Source of the DNA: Arthrobacter sp. Bz4
GTDB taxonomy: Bacteria; Actinomycetota; Actinomycetes; Actinomycetales; Micrococcaceae
Assembly: GCF_003075455.1 (NCBI RefSeq)
Contig: NZ_QDAE01000017.1
Span: 1 to 64,000 of the forward strand
Direction: 5' to 3'
DNA length: 64,000 bases
A program made the translations under genes and the position numbers. Below the pieces are notes generated by a model. The model was not told the DNA's origin. It searched no databases and saw nothing but the letters and a program-made list of their open reading frames with translations. Below are positions 38,850-47,378 of this stretch, piece by piece; the stretch's first letter is position 1, and each line of letters opens with the position of its first letter.

Positions 38850-39734
38850 GTGACTCAGCCCCCTAACCCCCAGCCGGTCCAACCCCTATTCGGCGCCGGT
38901 GATGTCCGCCGGTTGGCCGCTGACCTGGATTTGCGGCCCACCAAGACCCTCGGCCAGAATTTCGTCATCGACGGCAACACTATTCGGCGGATCGTCGCGG
39001 CAGCTCATATTGACCCGGGAGAGACGGTCCTCGAGGTGGGTCCTGGCCTCGGATCTCTGACGTTGGGCCTTCTCGACGCTGCGGCCCGGGTGGTGGCGGT
39101 GGAAATCGACCCGGTGCTGGCCGGGCGCCTACCGGACACGGTCGCCAGGTGGCGGCCGGAGACTGCAGCCAACCTGGACGTGGTGCTCGCTGACGCGATG
39201 CGGGTTACCGAACTGCCACACCCGCCCACCGCGCTGGTGGCGAATCTGCCATATAACGTCGCAGTGCCGGTGGTCCTGAACCTTTTGGAGAACTTCCCGT
39301 CGCTGCGCCACGGACTGGTCATGGTGCAGGACGAGGTAGCCGATCGGATGGCAGCGGGCCCCGGTTCAAAAACCTACGGGGTACCCTCGGTCAAGGCTGC
39401 CTGGTACGCGACCATGCGCAAGTCGGGCGTAATCGGGATGAATGTGTTTTGGCCGGCGCCGAAGATCGCCTCCGGGCTCGTCGGGTTTGTCAGACACGAG
39501 CCGCCGGCGACGTCGGCCAGCCGCCGTGAGGTTTTCGCCGTCATCGACGCGGCGTTTGCCCAGCGGCGCAAAACATTGCGCGCCGCCCTCGCCGGGTGGG
39601 CGGGCAGCCCGGTCCTCGCTGGAGAGGCCCTTGCCGCTGCTGGCGTAGACCCGAGTCTTCGGGGTGAAATGCTCGACATCGCCGCGTTTGCCCGTATCGC
39701 CGAGGCGAAACCCGTGCAGTCGACCGCTCCGTAA
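38850..39734 (+). CDS. rsmA: 16S rRNA (adenine1518/1519-N6)-dimethyltransferase
   Basis: Also called KsgA; dimethylates two adenosines in the 3' helix of 16S rRNA during 30S maturation. The 294-residue product has [13 protein letters not shown]-binding [14 protein letters not shown] and catalytic [18 protein letters not shown] start. Position between rpf and ispE is conserved. Its 3' end faces DUF3618 across a 146-bp gap that contains an inverted repeat. Confidence 0.96.
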   Translation: MTQPPNPQPVQPLFGAGDVRRLAADLDLRPTKTLGQNFVIDGNTIRRIVAAAHIDPGETVLEVGPGLGSLTLGLLDAAARVVAVEIDPVLAGRLPDTVARWRPETAANLDVVLADAMRVTELPHPPTALVANLPYNVAVPVVLNLLENFPSLRHGLVMVQDEVADRMAAGPGSKTYGVPSVKAAWYATMRKSGVIGMNVFWPAPKIASGLVGFVRHEPPATSASRREVFAVIDAAFAQRRKTLRAALAGWAGSPVLAGEALAAAGVDPSLRGEMLDIAAFARIAEAKPVQSTAP

Positions 39735-39784
39735 TCGAGTCCGTACGTGGTGCTACCCCGGGGATCGTGCTCGTGCGTGGCGCT

Positions 39785-39862
39785 AACCCCGGGGTCGAGT
39801 CAACAGATATGACCGGTTTTCCAACGGATTTCGGCTATTTGCGTTGACTCGATCCCGGGGTT
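39785..39862. repeat. 20-bp inverted repeat between ksgA and DUF3618
   Basis: AACCCCGGGGTCGAGTCAAC (39785-39804) and GTTGACTCGATCCCGGGGTT (39843-39862) are inverted copies with one mismatch and a 38-bp loop. A shorter related unit TGCTACCCCGGGGATCG lies just before it. It could be a bidirectional terminator for the two convergent genes or a small mobile palindromic element. Confidence 0.75.
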
Positions 39863-39880
39863 TGGGACGGCTAGCGCCCG

Positions 39881-40468
39881 CTAGGAGCGGCTGGCTTCGT
39901 TTTGAACGTTGTCTTTCGCGTCCTGGGCCGAGCCTTTGACGTCGGCGGCTGCCGACGTGCCTTCTTCCTTGACAGTGTTCACTGAACTGGCGGCTGTCTC
40001 CTTGACCGAATCCATCGCCTCCTGCGCTGGCTCCTTCAGATCCTCGACAACTGTCTTCGCCGCGTCGGTGACGCTGCTGGTGAGAGGCTCAGCCTTCTCC
40101 TTCAGCGCCGTTGCAGCTTCCTTCTCCTTCTCGCTCGCCGGGATCAGCGATGAAATGAGCATTCCAGCGCCGAACGCGATCAAGCCCGCGGCCAAGGGGT
40201 TACCCCTGGTCTTGTTGCCCAGCTGATGTGGTGCATCCTGGACGGCATCGCCGGCGTTGTGGACTGCCGACTTCGTTCCGCTGGAGGCCTGGTCGGCCGA
40301 GCCCATTACGGAGGTCTTGATTCCTCCAACAGCGCTCCGCACTTTGTCGCCCTGGCGTTGAGCGATGCTGGACGGGCTTACCTTGTCGGCGACGGCGTCG
40401 ACGTCGGTGCCAAGGTCGCGACGGGTGCGTTCAATATCTTCACGAATCTGTTCTGGTGTCTGGCTCAT
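39881..40468 (-). CDS. DUF3618 family protein
   Basis: Protein of 195 residues beginning with the DUF3618 signature PEQIREDIERTRRDLGTDVDAVADKVSP. One membrane segment follows in the middle (LAAGLIAFGAGMLISSLIPA, about 91-110) and then a long amphipathic Ala/Lys/Glu-rich helical tail. The family has no known activity; it is regularly found with a holin-superfamily membrane protein and a similar Ala-rich helical protein, as here. Last gene of the three; 4-nt overlap with the preceding one. Confidence 0.9.
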   Translation of the reverse strand: MSQTPEQIREDIERTRRDLGTDVDAVADKVSPSSIAQRQGDKVRSAVGGIKTSVMGSADQASSGTKSAVHNAGDAVQDAPHQLGNKTRGNPLAAGLIAFGAGMLISSLIPASEKEKEAATALKEKAEPLTSSVTDAAKTVVEDLKEPAQEAMDSVKETAASSVNTVKEEGTSAAADVKGSAQDAKDNVQNEASRS

Positions 40469-40914
40469 GGGGTAGGTTCACCTGGTTTCAGAGTGGGGGG
40501 AATGTCTTTGACGGTTTCGGCTGTCGCGGGCATGCCGCGCACGCTTTTCAGTTCTTTTTTGCCGGTCAACGCAAGCACGGCGGCAATGATGCCCCAGATG
40601 ACTGCGACGATCACTGCAGACCAGCCAAGGCCAACGAGGCCGTCCAGCGCCCACATCAGCGCGAGCGACAGGAACAGCAGTACAAAGTGTCCGGCGATAG
40701 CTGCGCCACCGAACATCCCTGCACCTTTGCCGGCCTTGGTTCCGCTTTCACGGAGTTCGGCTTTCGCCAACTCGAGTTCCTGGCGCATCAGCGTGGAGAG
40801 GTCGCGGCTGACATCACTGAGTAGAGACCCCAGGGATTCGTTGGCGGCCCGGTCCTCGGCCTCGGTGCGCGGCGGCTCGTATGATGGGGGCCCTCCGGTG
40901 TGGGTTCCGCTCAT
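40465..40914 (-). CDS. Phage-holin-superfamily (Actinobacteriophage holin III type) membrane protein
   Basis: Protein of 149 residues: a charged N-terminal part with SLGSLLSDVSRDLSTLMRQELELAKAELR, then two membrane segments (about 63-85 and 93-115), and a short tail. Members of this family are chromosomal and usually not lytic; the name comes from remote similarity. No other phage gene is near. The operon with DUF3618 suggests a membrane-stress or envelope-domain role. Confidence 0.85.
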   Translation of the reverse strand: MSGTHTGGPPSYEPPRTEAEDRAANESLGSLLSDVSRDLSTLMRQELELAKAELRESGTKAGKGAGMFGGAAIAGHFVLLFLSLALMWALDGLVGLGWSAVIVAVIWGIIAAVLALTGKKELKSVRGMPATAETVKDIPPTLKPGEPTP

Positions 40915-41744
40915 CAGCGCAAGTCCCTGTCCAGTGGCCCGTCCTGGGTGCGCCGACCGGGCTCAATGACCGGTTCTGCGGCCAACGGGTCGCTCAGGGG
41001 ATCGCTGAGGTCATGTCCCGAAGCGCCAGTTCCGCTAGCAGCTACTCCCGTAGCACTAGTAACCGGGGTGGCGGCGGTGGGCGAGCTGAAATTATTGGAA
41101 GTATCACGCTGTGCTGGAACCGTCGGCGGGTACTCGGGCGCCGGGTTGGCTGGCGTGGCGTTCTGATCGTCGGATCCCGCCCCAGCCAGGCCTCGGGTGA
41201 GGCGACCAGCGAGCAGACCTGCTCCGGCGGCCATCATCAGGAACGTCCCTGGCCGACGGCTGGCGAATCCCTTCACTTCCTCCAGGAGGGAGCCTGGGTC
41301 CCGGCCTTCCAGCCAACCTGCGACGTCGCCCGAGCGCTGGGCAGCCTGGCGAACGAGGCTGTTGGCGGGTCCACTCTGGTCGCCATTGTCGGCCATCGAA
41401 CCGAGCTCATCACTGATGGAGCGTAAGCCCTCGGCGGCCTTCTGCTGGCTGGCACCGGCCTGTTCCTTGAGATCAGACCCCAGCTCGCCGAGCAGGTTCT
41501 TCGCCTGTGTGCTGGCTTCATCCGCAACATTCTTCGCTTCGGTGCCCGCGGTCTGGGCGACATTCTGTGCTGCATCCAAACCTTCGCGGCCCACCTCTTT
41601 CGCCTGGCCTGTCGCCTGGTCTTTTACCCCGGTGGAGCCGTTGCGTTCTTCGGTGGTTACGGACGAGGTCACCGAGGCGGACTGAACACGCTCTCCTGAC
41701 GGCGCTGCCGTCAATGGGTCCTCTGACCAATTCTGGGTAGTCAT
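40914..41744 (-). CDS. Ala-rich helical protein of unknown function
   Basis: Protein of 276 residues. The middle (about 35-150) is an amphipathic Ala/Glu/Lys/Gln-rich region resembling late-embryogenesis or apolipoprotein-like helices (EVGREGLDAAQNVAQTA, NLLGELGSDLKEQAG). Then comes a short hydrophobic stretch FLMMAAGAGLLAGRLTRGL and a Ser/Thr/Asn-rich tail. First gene of the DUF3618/holin operon, 1-nt overlap with the next. The ribosome-binding site GGAGG is strong. No catalytic motif is seen. Confidence 0.7.
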   Translation of the reverse strand: MTTQNWSEDPLTAAPSGERVQSASVTSSVTTEERNGSTGVKDQATGQAKEVGREGLDAAQNVAQTAGTEAKNVADEASTQAKNLLGELGSDLKEQAGASQQKAAEGLRSISDELGSMADNGDQSGPANSLVRQAAQRSGDVAGWLEGRDPGSLLEEVKGFASRRPGTFLMMAAGAGLLAGRLTRGLAGAGSDDQNATPANPAPEYPPTVPAQRDTSNNFSSPTAATPVTSATGVAASGTGASGHDLSDPLSDPLAAEPVIEPGRRTQDGPLDRDLR

Positions 41745-41769
41745 AGTATTTCCTCCGGATAGTAATCCT

Positions 41770-41798
41770 GCTTACCTTCGCAATGTAAGCACGCTTAC
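41770..41798 (-). promoter_or_regulatory. Operator-like GTAAGC repeats before the DUF3618 operon
   Basis: GTAAGC-AC-GCTTAC is an inverted repeat at 41785-41798, and a third copy of the half-site (GCTTAC) lies at 41770-41775. They lie 26 to 54 nt upstream of the first start codon of the operon, where a repressor or activator would bind. Confidence 0.5.
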
Positions 41799-41888
41799 TA
41801 GTTTTCCGCAATGCTTTTACTTTCGTTTTTGCGGCCTCGACGGCCGCAGGTTTCCCGGTTCAGTGCCCGGTAGCCTAGGTTGGAGACT

Positions 41889-42863
41889 ATGGAGGCAGGT
41901 AAAACGGCAGGACTATTTGGTGGCGTACCAGCCAGCGTCCGAGTCCGCGCGCCCGGAAAGATCAACGTCTCGTTTCGGGTTGGCCCGCTACGGGAAGATG
42001 GCTACCACAGTGTCGCCAGCGTCTATCTAGCCGTTTCCCTGTACGAAGAGGTCACCGCAACCGTCAGTGAAGAACCGGGCACAATTGTGACAGTCAACGG
42101 GCAGGGGTCACTCAACCTGCCGGTTGAGAGCATTCCGCTGGATGCCACCAATCTGGCCGCCCGCGCGGCCGCGCTGCTCGCCGATCTCAGCGAGAACTCA
42201 ACCGGGTTATTGTTGGACATCACGAAGCGGGTACCCGTGGCAGGCGGGATGGGCGGTGGATCTGCCGATGCGGCCGCTACGCTGATCGCATGCGATGCAC
42301 TGTGGAAGAGTGGCTTTTCCCGTGACGAGCTGGCTAACATGGCCGCGGAACTCGGCGCCGATGTTCCGTTCGCACTGGTCGGCGGCACAGCGGTCGGCGT
42401 TGGGGTGGGCGAGCAGCTAACCCCGGCGATTTCCAAAACCCCCCTCTACTGGGTGCTCGTGACCTCTGGCTATGGACTGTCTACGCCAGAGGTCTACCGG
42501 ACTCTCGATGAGATTCGTCTGCGCGAAGGCACCGAACCGGGGGCGCCGCCCGAGATTGACCCACGGATTCTTGGGGCAATGCGGTCCGGCGATGCCCGGG
42601 CACTGGCGGATCTGCTGCACAACGACCTGCAGGCCGCTGCGCTTGAGCTTGCCCCGGGGCTTGTCGACATCCTGAAAACCGGGACGGGCGCAGGAGCCCT
42701 CGCCGGCCTGGTCTCCGGCTCGGGGCCTACCGTCGCCTTCCTTGCGGAGAGCGAAGAACATGCGGCGGCATTGGCCGGACAGCTTACGGATAGCGGCCTG
42801 AAAGCCACAGCCGTGCATGGGCCGGTCTACGGTGCCAGAATTGTTACCGACTACATCGCCTGA
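41889..42863 (+). CDS. ispE: 4-diphosphocytidyl-2-C-methyl-D-erythritol kinase
   Basis: GHMP kinase of the MEP isoprenoid pathway, phosphorylating CDP-ME. The 324-residue product has VRAPGKINVSFRVGPLREDGYHS, the ATP-binding loop VPVAGGMGGGSADAAATL and ALAGLVSGSGPTVAFL. The ATG at 41889 is preferred to the TTG at 41880. Position after ksgA is conserved in actinobacteria. Confidence 0.96.
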   Translation: MEAGKTAGLFGGVPASVRVRAPGKINVSFRVGPLREDGYHSVASVYLAVSLYEEVTATVSEEPGTIVTVNGQGSLNLPVESIPLDATNLAARAAALLADLSENSTGLLLDITKRVPVAGGMGGGSADAAATLIACDALWKSGFSRDELANMAAELGADVPFALVGGTAVGVGVGEQLTPAISKTPLYWVLVTSGYGLSTPEVYRTLDEIRLREGTEPGAPPEIDPRILGAMRSGDARALADLLHNDLQAAALELAPGLVDILKTGTGAGALAGLVSGSGPTVAFLAESEEHAAALAGQLTDSGLKATAVHGPVYGARIVTDYIA

Positions 42864-42928
42864 CCTGCCACCGAAGCTGGGCCAGTTCAAGCCATTTTTT
42901 AACTCCACGATTAGGAAGCAGCACTCCC

Positions 42929-44737
42929 TTGGCACATCTTCTGGGCGCTGAAAGCGTCAGCGTTACGTTTGCCACCCGCACAGTCCTTGACGGCGTTTCC
43001 CTCGGCATCGAGGACGGCGACCGCATCGGGATGGTGGGTCGCAACGGCGACGGCAAATCCACCCTGATGCGACTCCTTGCACAGCGAGCCACCCCCGATG
43101 AGGGACGTGTCACCCGACGACGCGACGTACACGTCGGGTATCTGGACCAGACGGACGTCCTGGACGGTGACCTTAGCGTTGGTGAGGCCATCGTGGGCGA
43201 CCAGGCAGACCATGAGTGGGCGTCGAACCCCAAGATCCGCGACGTAATGGGCGGTCTCGTCGCCGAGGTTGACTGGCATGCGAAGGTCTCATCGCTTTCT
43301 GGTGGGCAGAAGCGTCGGGTCGCGTTGGCGAAGCTCCTGATCGGCGATGACGACGTCATCATGCTCGACGAGCCCACCAACCACCTCGATGTGGAGGGCG
43401 TGGCGTGGCTTGCCCGCCACCTTGCCGAGCGCTGGCGTCCGACCGACGGTGGCCTGCTGGTAGTGACCCACGATCGCTGGTTCCTGGACGAAATCTGTAC
43501 CCGCACGTGGGAGGTGCACGACGGCGTCGTCGACGGGTTCGACGGCGGTTACGCAGCCTATGTCCTGGCCCGCGCAGAGCGTGACCGGATGGACTCGGTG
43601 GTCGAAGGAAAACGGCAGCAGCTGGTCAAGAAGGAACTGGCCTGGCTACGCCGGGGCGCTCCCGCACGGACGGCCAAGCCGAAGTTCCGCATTGAGGCGG
43701 CGAACGCGCTGATCGCGGACGTGCCCGAGCACCGGGATTCGCTCGCGTTGAGCAAGATGGCGATGGCACGTCAGGGCAAAGATGTACTGGATTTGGAGAA
43801 TGTTTCGCTGGCGTTGGGGGAGAAGACCCTCTTCGACGGAATTACTCTCCGGTTGGCTCCCGGGCAGCGGCTGGGCCTGGTGGGCGTCAACGGGTCGGGC
43901 AAGACCACCCTCCTGCGGATGCTGAACGGTGACGTCACTCCTGACGCCGGTCGGCTGAAGAAGGGCAAGACGGTTCAGACGGCAGTGCTCTCCCAGGAGG
44001 TCAAGGAGCTCGACGAACTCGAGCACCTGCGCGTCACTGAAGTGATCGAGCAGGAAAAGCGAGTGTTCAGCGTCGGCGGTCGCGAGGTTTCTGCCAGTCA
44101 GCTGGTGGAACAGCTTGGCTTCACCAACGAGAAGCAGTGGACAAAGGTGAAGGACCTCTCGGGTGGCGAACGACGTCGGCTGCAGCTGCTTCGGCTACTG
44201 GTCGGTGAGCCGAACGTGCTGATGCTTGACGAACCAACCAACGACCTCGACACCGACACTCTGGCAGCGATCGAGGATGTGCTGGACGGCTGGCCGGGTA
44301 CTCTCGTGGTCGTCTCGCATGACCGCTACCTGCTGGAACGGGTCACTGACTCCCAAATGGCGCTGCTGGGTGATGGGAAGCTCCGTGATCTGCCCCGCGG
44401 TGTCGATCAGTATCTGGAACTGCGACGCGCGGCTGAAGCCGGGTCGGGCGCTTCGCCCCTGAACTCCGACGAAGGGCAGAATGGCGCGGAGTCCGCTGCC
44501 AGGTACAGCTCCGAGGAGACAAGACAGGCGAAGAAGGACCTGACCCGCATCGAACGCCAGCTCGGCAAGGCGGCGGCGCAGGTCGAGAAAATTCAGCACC
44601 AAATGAATGATGGAGCTTCGGGAGACGTCGACTTCGACAAGATGGCAACCCTCAATAAGAAACTCCAGGTAGTTCAGGCCGAACAGCAGGATCTGGAACT
44701 GCAGTGGCTTACCGCTGCCGAAGTGCTCGGTAAGTAG
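42929..44737 (+). CDS. ABC-F family ATPase with C-terminal coiled coil (Uup/EttA-like)
   Basis: Soluble protein of 602 residues. First ATPase domain: Walker A GRNGDGKSTL, signature LSGGQKRRVALA, Walker B IMLDEPTNHLD. Second: GVNGSGKTTL, LSGGERRRLQLL, LMLDEPTNDLD. A linker of about 80 residues joins them. The last 75 residues form a helical hairpin (DLTRIERQLGKAAAQVEKIQHQ), as in Uup. The start is TTG with TTAGGAAG 10 nt upstream, giving MAHLLGAESVSV. Follows ispE directly, as in relatives. Confidence 0.93.
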   Translation: MAHLLGAESVSVTFATRTVLDGVSLGIEDGDRIGMVGRNGDGKSTLMRLLAQRATPDEGRVTRRRDVHVGYLDQTDVLDGDLSVGEAIVGDQADHEWASNPKIRDVMGGLVAEVDWHAKVSSLSGGQKRRVALAKLLIGDDDVIMLDEPTNHLDVEGVAWLARHLAERWRPTDGGLLVVTHDRWFLDEICTRTWEVHDGVVDGFDGGYAAYVLARAERDRMDSVVEGKRQQLVKKELAWLRRGAPARTAKPKFRIEAANALIADVPEHRDSLALSKMAMARQGKDVLDLENVSLALGEKTLFDGITLRLAPGQRLGLVGVNGSGKTTLLRMLNGDVTPDAGRLKKGKTVQTAVLSQEVKELDELEHLRVTEVIEQEKRVFSVGGREVSASQLVEQLGFTNEKQWTKVKDLSGGERRRLQLLRLLVGEPNVLMLDEPTNDLDTDTLAAIEDVLDGWPGTLVVVSHDRYLLERVTDSQMALLGDGKLRDLPRGVDQYLELRRAAEAGSGASPLNSDEGQNGAESAARYSSEETRQAKKDLTRIERQLGKAAAQVEKIQHQMNDGASGDVDFDKMATLNKKLQVVQAEQQDLELQWLTAAEVLGK

Positions 44738-44836
44738 GAATTCAAGTGTGAGTGAGTTCCCATTCAAGTACCATCTGCATAAATTGAAGTAGGCGGCAGT
44801 ATTCCGGGTCCACCAGGCGGCGCCTACCTTGGGTGT

Positions 44837-44974
44837 ATGACAAATGTAGCTGGATTACCTCGAGGTAGGCGTCGCGATAAGTACCGGATGCGTCACTCTG
44901 ACAAGCTGGCGCTGGTGGGGGTTCTCGTCCTCACAGCGGTAGCTGCAGCTGTGTTCCTTTTCGCGATTCTGTAG
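44837..44974 (+). CDS. Small predicted single-pass membrane protein (45 aa)
   Basis: A basic N terminus with an Arg/Lys cluster (GRRRDKYRMRH) precedes one hydrophobic helix of about 20 residues running to the C terminus (LALVGVLVLTAVAAAVFLFA). It starts with ATG, but the ribosome-binding site is poor. It lies between the second ABC-F gene and an acyltransferase remnant, in a region with no other intact gene on this strand. Real small protein or chance; I recognise no family. Confidence 0.35.
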   Translation: MTNVAGLPRGRRRDKYRMRHSDKLALVGVLVLTAVAAAVFLFAIL

Positions 44975-44984
44975 AGGCCGACCA

Positions 44985-45129
44985 GGCAGCAGCACGGCGA
45001 TAGCTGTGACCATCAGCCTGCTGCTGATCTACACCTACCATCTGGTGGAGGATCCGATCCGCCGGTCCAACTGGCTCCGGGGCACGCGCGGGCGTATCCG
45101 GAGAGGTCCTCGGGTTCGTATCACCGGGG
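44985..45129 (+). pseudogene. C-terminal remnant of an acyltransferase-3 family protein
   Basis: Without a usable start, this reads AIAVTISLLLIYTYHLVEDPIRR and then a basic tail. The string Y.LVE.PIRR after a final membrane helix is the typical end of acyltransferase-3 (OafA-like) membrane proteins. Some 50 codons remain, so the rest of the gene has been deleted. The remnant abuts the 3' end of the convergent DUF222-HNH gene, whose insertion might have caused the loss. Confidence 0.5.
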
Positions 45130-46832
45130 CTAGAAGGGCGGGGGGATGTCGGGTGGTGGGGCTGGTGGTGGGTCGGCGGTGGTGAGGTAGGTTTCGCCGA
45201 GTGGTGAGATCGCGATGATGGTGCCGGGGTCGGGTTGTTGGTAGTGCCAGTAGCCTTCGGTTTTGAACATGTGGTGGCGTTTACACAGGGACGCCAGATT
45301 CCCGTAGCTGGTTGTGCCTCCTTGGGACCAGGGGGTGGTGTGGTCGAGTTCGCAGAACACCGCCAACCGGTTACATCCCGGATGCCGACACGTCCCGTCC
45401 CGGACCCGGACCGCATCCTTCAGGTCCTGCGGGACCCGGTACGTGGTCGCATCAGCGCCTAACCTGGCCCCGGTAAAGGGGTGGGTGAGGATCCTGGTGA
45501 ACGATGGTGCGTGCCCGGCGAGCTTCCGTGCCGTCTCAGGATCAATCGGACCGTACCCTTCCAGTTCACCCGGGGCATCCCCGCCGAGGAGAGTCATCAC
45601 CGGGACCGTGACGAACACCTTCGCCTGCACACCCCAATACGTGCTCGCCTCCCCCGACTGACCCGACCCGTCGCCACTGTTGGACCCGTTGGACCCGGTC
45701 GACGCGTTATGACCGTTGCCGCCGCTGCCGCCGCTGCCGGGTTCATGATCGCTCCTGGGCGCGGAATCTGCGGGCACGGAATCTGCGGGCACGGAATCTT
45801 CGAGCCCGCTGGTCCCTCTGGCCGGGCCACTCAGGTATCCGGTGGGTCCGGCACTGGTGAGGACATCCACCAGAACATCGGCCCTGAGTTGGGTGAGAGT
45901 CCTGGCCTCGTCCGGGCCCTGCAAGGCCCGGGCTGCGGTGTCGACGCGGTGGAAGATCCCGGCGGCCTGTTCGGAGGGTAGGAAGGCTTGGAGCCAGGCC
46001 ATCCCGTCCTGCGCCGGGTCCAGATACACGCGCCGGTCCTGGAGGCTTTTTGGCGCCGGAGGGTGATTGATTCGGGGTGTAGGGCTTCGCGTAGCCGTTG
46101 GGCTTGGCGGGTGAACTTCGCGACCGTGGTCTGACACGCCAGGCCGATGAGGTGGGCTTCGAACGCGGCCCTCACCGCTGGGACGGTGTTGGGGATGCTG
46201 GTGGCTTCCTGTACCACGGCGGTGGCGTGGCGTTGGGAGAGCTTGCCGTCCTCCAGGGCGCGTAGCGTGGCCGGATACTCACGGGTCAGTAGTTCACTGG
46301 TCTCCAGGAGGAACTCTGCGGTCCGTTCCGGGATGCGCAGTGCGGCGCTGATCTCCGCGCTGGCCAGGGCATGAATACGGTCCAGGTCTTCGACCCAGGG
46401 GTGTTCCTCGGCGATCAGGTCATGAAGATGGGTGGCCGCTTTGGCTTCCTGCGCGTCGACCCAGGACCGCAACACTGCGAGCGTTTTGAGTAGGTTCACG
46501 GTCTGCTGAGCGTTCAACGTCACCATCGCCGCGACCGACACCTGGCCAGACAACGGCAACGGAGCCCCCGGACCGGTCGGATTCGTCGGAGCGGTCGGAG
46601 CGGTCGGAGCGGTCGGAGCGGTCGGAGCGGTCGGAGCGGTCGGAGCGGTCGGAGCGGTCCAGGTCGCTTCCCCGCCCAGCGGACCGCCCGGACCGTACCC
46701 ACCCGCATTCCCCGAAGCAGTGTTCACGGACCCGCTCTCGAAGACGGAACCGGGGCCAGAATCCGGGCCAGAACCGGGGCCGGATTCGGGGGAGAATCCC
46801 GATCCGGGAGCAGAAGCGTCGCTGCCTTTCAT
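45130..46832 (-). pseudogene. DUF222 and HNH endonuclease domain protein, frameshifted
   Basis: Two overlapping frames together make one DUF222-HNH protein of about 567 residues. The N-terminal half (46832 down to about 46045) has a Gly/Ser/Pro-rich start, eight APT repeats and the DUF222 core to ESITLRRQK. The continuation (SLQDRRVYLDPAQDG) is in the next frame and ends with the HNH motif CRHPGCNRLAVFCELDHTTPWSQGG...CKRHHMFK. Adding one A to the run of five at about 46048 rejoins the halves. Such proteins occur in many near-copies in actinobacterial genomes and may be mobile; role unknown. Confidence 0.8.
46585..46656. repeat. 9-bp tandem repeat, eight copies
   Basis: GTCGGAGCG eight times in a row, giving eight APT tripeptides in the DUF222 protein's N-terminal linker. 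Coding and in-frame; copy-number change would only alter linker length. Confidence 0.9.
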
Positions 46833-47215
46833 ACCTTTATTCCATCATCGCCTACTGACAAAATAGGGGCCGATTCAGGGCCACCAAAAAAACTTTTTCA
46901 ACTCTTTTTCGGGCCCACATAACCAACACCGGACCGCCCCCTGGGCACCCGCTGCAACGAGAGATGCAGCGCATCAAGGTGCACGAGTCCGCTGCAGTTC
47001 ACTTCCTGGTGGGAGGGAAATACTGTGTTAGGGCCCATGTGCAGGTTCCATGCTGGAAGGGATGGCCCGCAACCGAGGAAACCCGGCGAGGTGACTCTGC
47101 CCACTTCGCCACGGACTGACCGGATGGGGGCTACCAAGTCGCAGGATGCCCCCGACTCGTGGCAAACTGGATAACCGCGCTTCGGGACGGAAATTAGTCA
47201 GTTCCTTCAGCGCAG
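46833..47215. other. 383-bp gap between the DUF222 gene and tRNA-Gln
   Basis: No gene supported. It contains the DUF222 promoter side (AT-rich, TTGAAAAAG and TATTTTGTC on the minus strand, AAAGG before the start) and the upstream region of the tRNA. An 80-codon minus-strand open frame at 46898-47137 has no recognisable feature. Confidence 0.6.
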
Positions 47216-47287
47216 TCCGCCCTGGTGTAATGGCAGCACCCCAGCCTTTGGAGCTGTGGAGTATAGGTTCGAATCCTATGGGCGGAA
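47216..47287 (+). tRNA. tRNA-Gln (anticodon TTG)
   Basis: 72 nt, with acceptor stem TCCGCCC/GGGCGGA, D arm with GTGTAATGGCAGCAC, anticodon loop CTTTGGA (anticodon TTG, reading CAA and possibly CAG), T loop TTCGAAT and discriminator A. CCA is not encoded. It lies 91 nt upstream of glmU. Confidence 0.95.
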
Positions 47288-47378
47288 CTGTCGGGCGGTA
47301 GTGCCGCGGGTAGTATTGCCGGTGTGAGCCTGTACTTTTCCGGTTGACAGAGAAACTACAGGCAGGAGTGTCTCCTCA

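Noticed and set aside
40465-40914. Prophage, because of the holin-family gene
   Set aside because: No integrase, terminase, portal, tail or att-like repeats nearby; the gene is in a typical chromosomal DUF3618 operon.
46898-47137. 80-codon minus-strand ORF near tRNA-Gln
   Set aside because: No ribosome-binding site of note, no domain and atypical composition.
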